Positions 62,940 to 64,000 of a stretch of 64,000 nucleotides of DNA are shown here, in pieces (within the stretch, counting starts at the first letter, position 1; the number at the start of each line of letters is the position of its first letter). The notes beneath the pieces are model-generated. The model saw only the letters and a list, made by a program, of their open reading frames with translations. It had not been told where the DNA came from and ran no database searches. The stretch covers positions 30,825 to 94,824 of the forward strand of contig NZ_FMWL01000014.1 of the NCBI RefSeq assembly GCF_900103005.1, given 5' to 3'. The translations under genes and the position numbers were made by a program. The DNA comes from Acidaminobacter hydrogenoformans DSM 2784. GTDB taxonomy: Bacteria > Bacillota > Clostridia > Peptostreptococcales > Acidaminobacteraceae.

Positions 62940-63023
62940 AATTACCGGGCAGGATGACAGAGTACCGCGATAACCCTGACACACATTTTGCGGTTTAGCT
63001 TCTGTTCTAAGCGCGTAAGGTGT

Positions 63024-63032
63024 GGTATAATG
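63024..63032 (+). promoter_or_regulatory. Extended -10 promoter of the SEC-C protein gene
   Basis: TGGTATAAT is an extended -10 element with a perfect TATAAT hexamer at 63027-63032, 50 bases before the start codon. The -35 region is weak. Confidence 0.6.
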
Positions 63033-63082
63033 GCAAGCGATTACAAGAATCAAAGTGTGAAAGTTTGAAAGGAGTTTTTTGC

Positions 63083-63580
63083 TTGAAACTGTACGAAGCA
63101 TGGGAAGCACAAGCGGCCCAGGAACGCAGTGAAAAAGAGTATCAGGCCTTCTGGCAGGATTACCTTCTGAAGGAGCAGGGCGTCTATGAGAAAATGCTCG
63201 GAGAAAAGAACACAAAACTGACGGGAACCATAGCTGCCCTCGCAGAAGCGAACGGCATGGATGCCATGACATTCGCCGGCTTCCTTGACGGCATCAACAC
63301 GAGCCTTGTCGAGCCCCTCGTCCTTGAGGACCTTGAAGAAACGACTGAAATCGACGCTGAAGTCGATTTCGAAAAACTCTACTTTAATATGCTGGATGCA
63401 AAGGCAGATTGGCTCTTCAACCTTCCGGCCTGGGATGATATTCTCACCGTAGAACAGCGAAAAGAGATCAAGAAAGAGTTCAACAAAACGAAAACGGTAG
63501 TAAAAGAAGCTAAAGTCGGCAGAAACGACCCTTGTCCATGCGGCAGCGGCAAAAAGTACAAGAAATGCTGCGGCGCGTAA
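63083..63580 (+). CDS. SEC-C motif protein
   Basis: A 165-residue protein ending in the zinc-binding SEC-C motif [19 protein letters not shown], as at the end of SecA. The rest is helical and acidic, beginning [11 protein letters not shown], and has no SecA ATPase part. Such proteins are common in Clostridia and of unknown function; the motif usually binds zinc and can mediate protein or ribosome contact. The start is a TTG at 63083, 8 bases after AAAGGAG; an ATG 21 codons upstream at 63020 lies over the promoter. It is one of five plus-strand genes and has its own terminator. Confidence 0.88.
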   Translation: MKLYEAWEAQAAQERSEKEYQAFWQDYLLKEQGVYEKMLGEKNTKLTGTIAALAEANGMDAMTFAGFLDGINTSLVEPLVLEDLEETTEIDAEVDFEKLYFNMLDAKADWLFNLPAWDDILTVEQRKEIKKEFNKTKTVVKEAKVGRNDPCPCGSGKKYKKCCGA

Positions 63581-63667
63581 ACAGCAGCATAGATTGCTAA
63601 TTGCGCGGCTAACTCTGCGGTTGAATAAACGGCTGGAGCATGCAGTGGCATAATGAAAAACGGCTCT

Positions 63668-63713
63668 ATAATAAATGTTGGGGTGGGTGATTCCTCCCCA
63701 GCATTATTTTTTT
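63668..63713 (+). terminator. Terminator of the SEC-C protein gene
   Basis: AATGTTGGGG pairs with CCCCAGCATT (one G-T pair) around a 10-base loop and is followed by a T-rich run. The stem begins about 90 bases past the stop codon. Confidence 0.75.
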
Positions 63714-63727
63714 CAAAAAAATAATGC
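63701..63727. repeat. Perfect 27-bp palindrome at the edge of the transposon
   Basis: GCATTATTTTTTT and its exact complement flank a single C. It takes in the terminator T-run and marks the boundary to the AT-rich DNA of the mobile element. Confidence 0.7.
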
Positions 63728-63801
63728 ACTTATATCTTTTGCTCCTTAAAATGTTAGTTGACTAGACAAACATTAAAGAAAGGGGCTTGGATATAAGTGC
63801 A
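63725..63801. repeat. 12-bp inverted repeat flanking the transposase start region
   Basis: TGCACTTATATC at 63725-63736 and GATATAAGTGCA at 63790-63801 are exact inverse copies 53 bases apart; the second copy covers the transposase start codon. The first could lie at the left end of the element, but the right end is outside the window, so the terminal repeat is not proven. Confidence 0.5.
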
Positions 63802-64000
63802 TCCTCATTCTACCAGTAAACTCTTAGATTTGAAAGATTGTATTATCAACAAAATCGACCATTCTGATTCTTTTATAAGAATTACAATCTCAACCAAGGC
63901 CAAGGAGGCTCACTGCCCGGCTTGTGGCAAATTGACTTCAAAGATTCACGACTATCGACATCAAACAATTAAAGACCTCCCCTTGATGTCTAAAAAGACA
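63797..64000 (+). mobile_element. ISL3-family transposase, N-terminal part (cut by the window edge)
   Basis: The frame starts at GTG 63797 after an AAGGGG site 11 bases upstream and is open at the right edge, giving 68 codons. The visible part has a zinc-ribbon cysteine pair (HCPACGKLT, at 41-49) and IHDYRHQTIKDLPL, which is the N-terminal helix-turn region of ISL3 transposases. The stretch is clearly more AT-rich than its neighbours, as expected for a recently acquired element. Whether the gene is intact cannot be seen. Confidence 0.85.

Overview
The window looks like the chromosome of an anaerobic, low-to-mid GC member of the Bacillota, most likely class Clostridia. Evidence for this is an oxygen-sensitive class III ribonucleotide reductase (nrdD-nrdG), an HndB-type hydrogenase/ferredoxin subunit, a T-box leader on a branched-chain amino acid operon, addB-addA instead of recBCD, CsaB/TagA-type cell-wall polymer genes, an alr-mazF neighbourhood as in Bacillus, and many TTG and GTG starts behind strong Shine-Dalgarno sites. 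One gene appears to be read with selenocysteine, which also fits amino-acid-fermenting Clostridia. The species cannot be fixed from the sequence. All genes except five lie on the minus strand, so the text below follows transcription from high to low coordinates within blocks.

Layout. 1-8.8 kb: end of a HndB-like gene, uvrC, a ferritin-like protein (plus strand), and a coupled uvrB-uvrA-membrane protein operon with a LexA-type box. 8.9-14.1 kb: ftsE-ftsX, an EnvC-like M23 peptidase, the S41 protease CtpA and an AI-2E family transporter (cell division and envelope). 14.3-19.1 kb: 5-formyl-THF cyclo-ligase (plus), a Lon-related protease and an S1-domain protein. 19.3-24.3 kb: the ilv operon (ACT small subunit, ilvC, ilvD, ilvB) behind a near-consensus promoter and a T-box. 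24.4-26.2 kb: split transketolase. 26.3-35.1 kb: acpS, nnr, alr, an unrecognised 110-residue protein overlapping mazF, a secreted protein, a DUF5693-type membrane protein, csaB and tagA. 35.3-38.2 kb: nrdD-nrdG behind two NrdR boxes. 38.5-42.4 kb: lrgA-lrgB, full-length transketolase, and a small alarmone-hydrolase-like HD protein (plus). 42.6-45.7 kb: psuK-psuG and a CysQ-like phosphatase. 45.7-58.8 kb: a chain of overlapping genes, peroxiredoxin, DUF1461-like membrane protein, addB, addA, sbcD and sbcC. 58.9-62.9 kb: PPi-type phosphofructokinase, M32 carboxypeptidase and an FMN-dependent alpha-hydroxy-acid oxidase. 63.1-64 kb: a SEC-C protein (plus) and the first 68 codons of an ISL3-type transposase that runs off the right edge.

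How the genes work together. The window is mainly housekeeping: DNA repair (UvrABC, AddAB, SbcCD), division and wall remodelling (FtsEX with the EnvC-like protein; Alr, CsaB, TagA), Ile/Val/Leu synthesis, deoxynucleotide supply and central carbon metabolism. Many neighbours overlap by 1-4 bases, indicating translational coupling. The most notable item is a Bcp-type peroxiredoxin in which an in-frame TGA occupies the peroxidatic cysteine codon (58661-58663), with a small hairpin just downstream. The reading frame is intact on both sides, so it is best read as a selenoprotein. Second is the acidic, six-cysteine protein that takes the place of the usual MazE antitoxin in front of mazF. I saw no rRNA, tRNA, CRISPR array or prophage.
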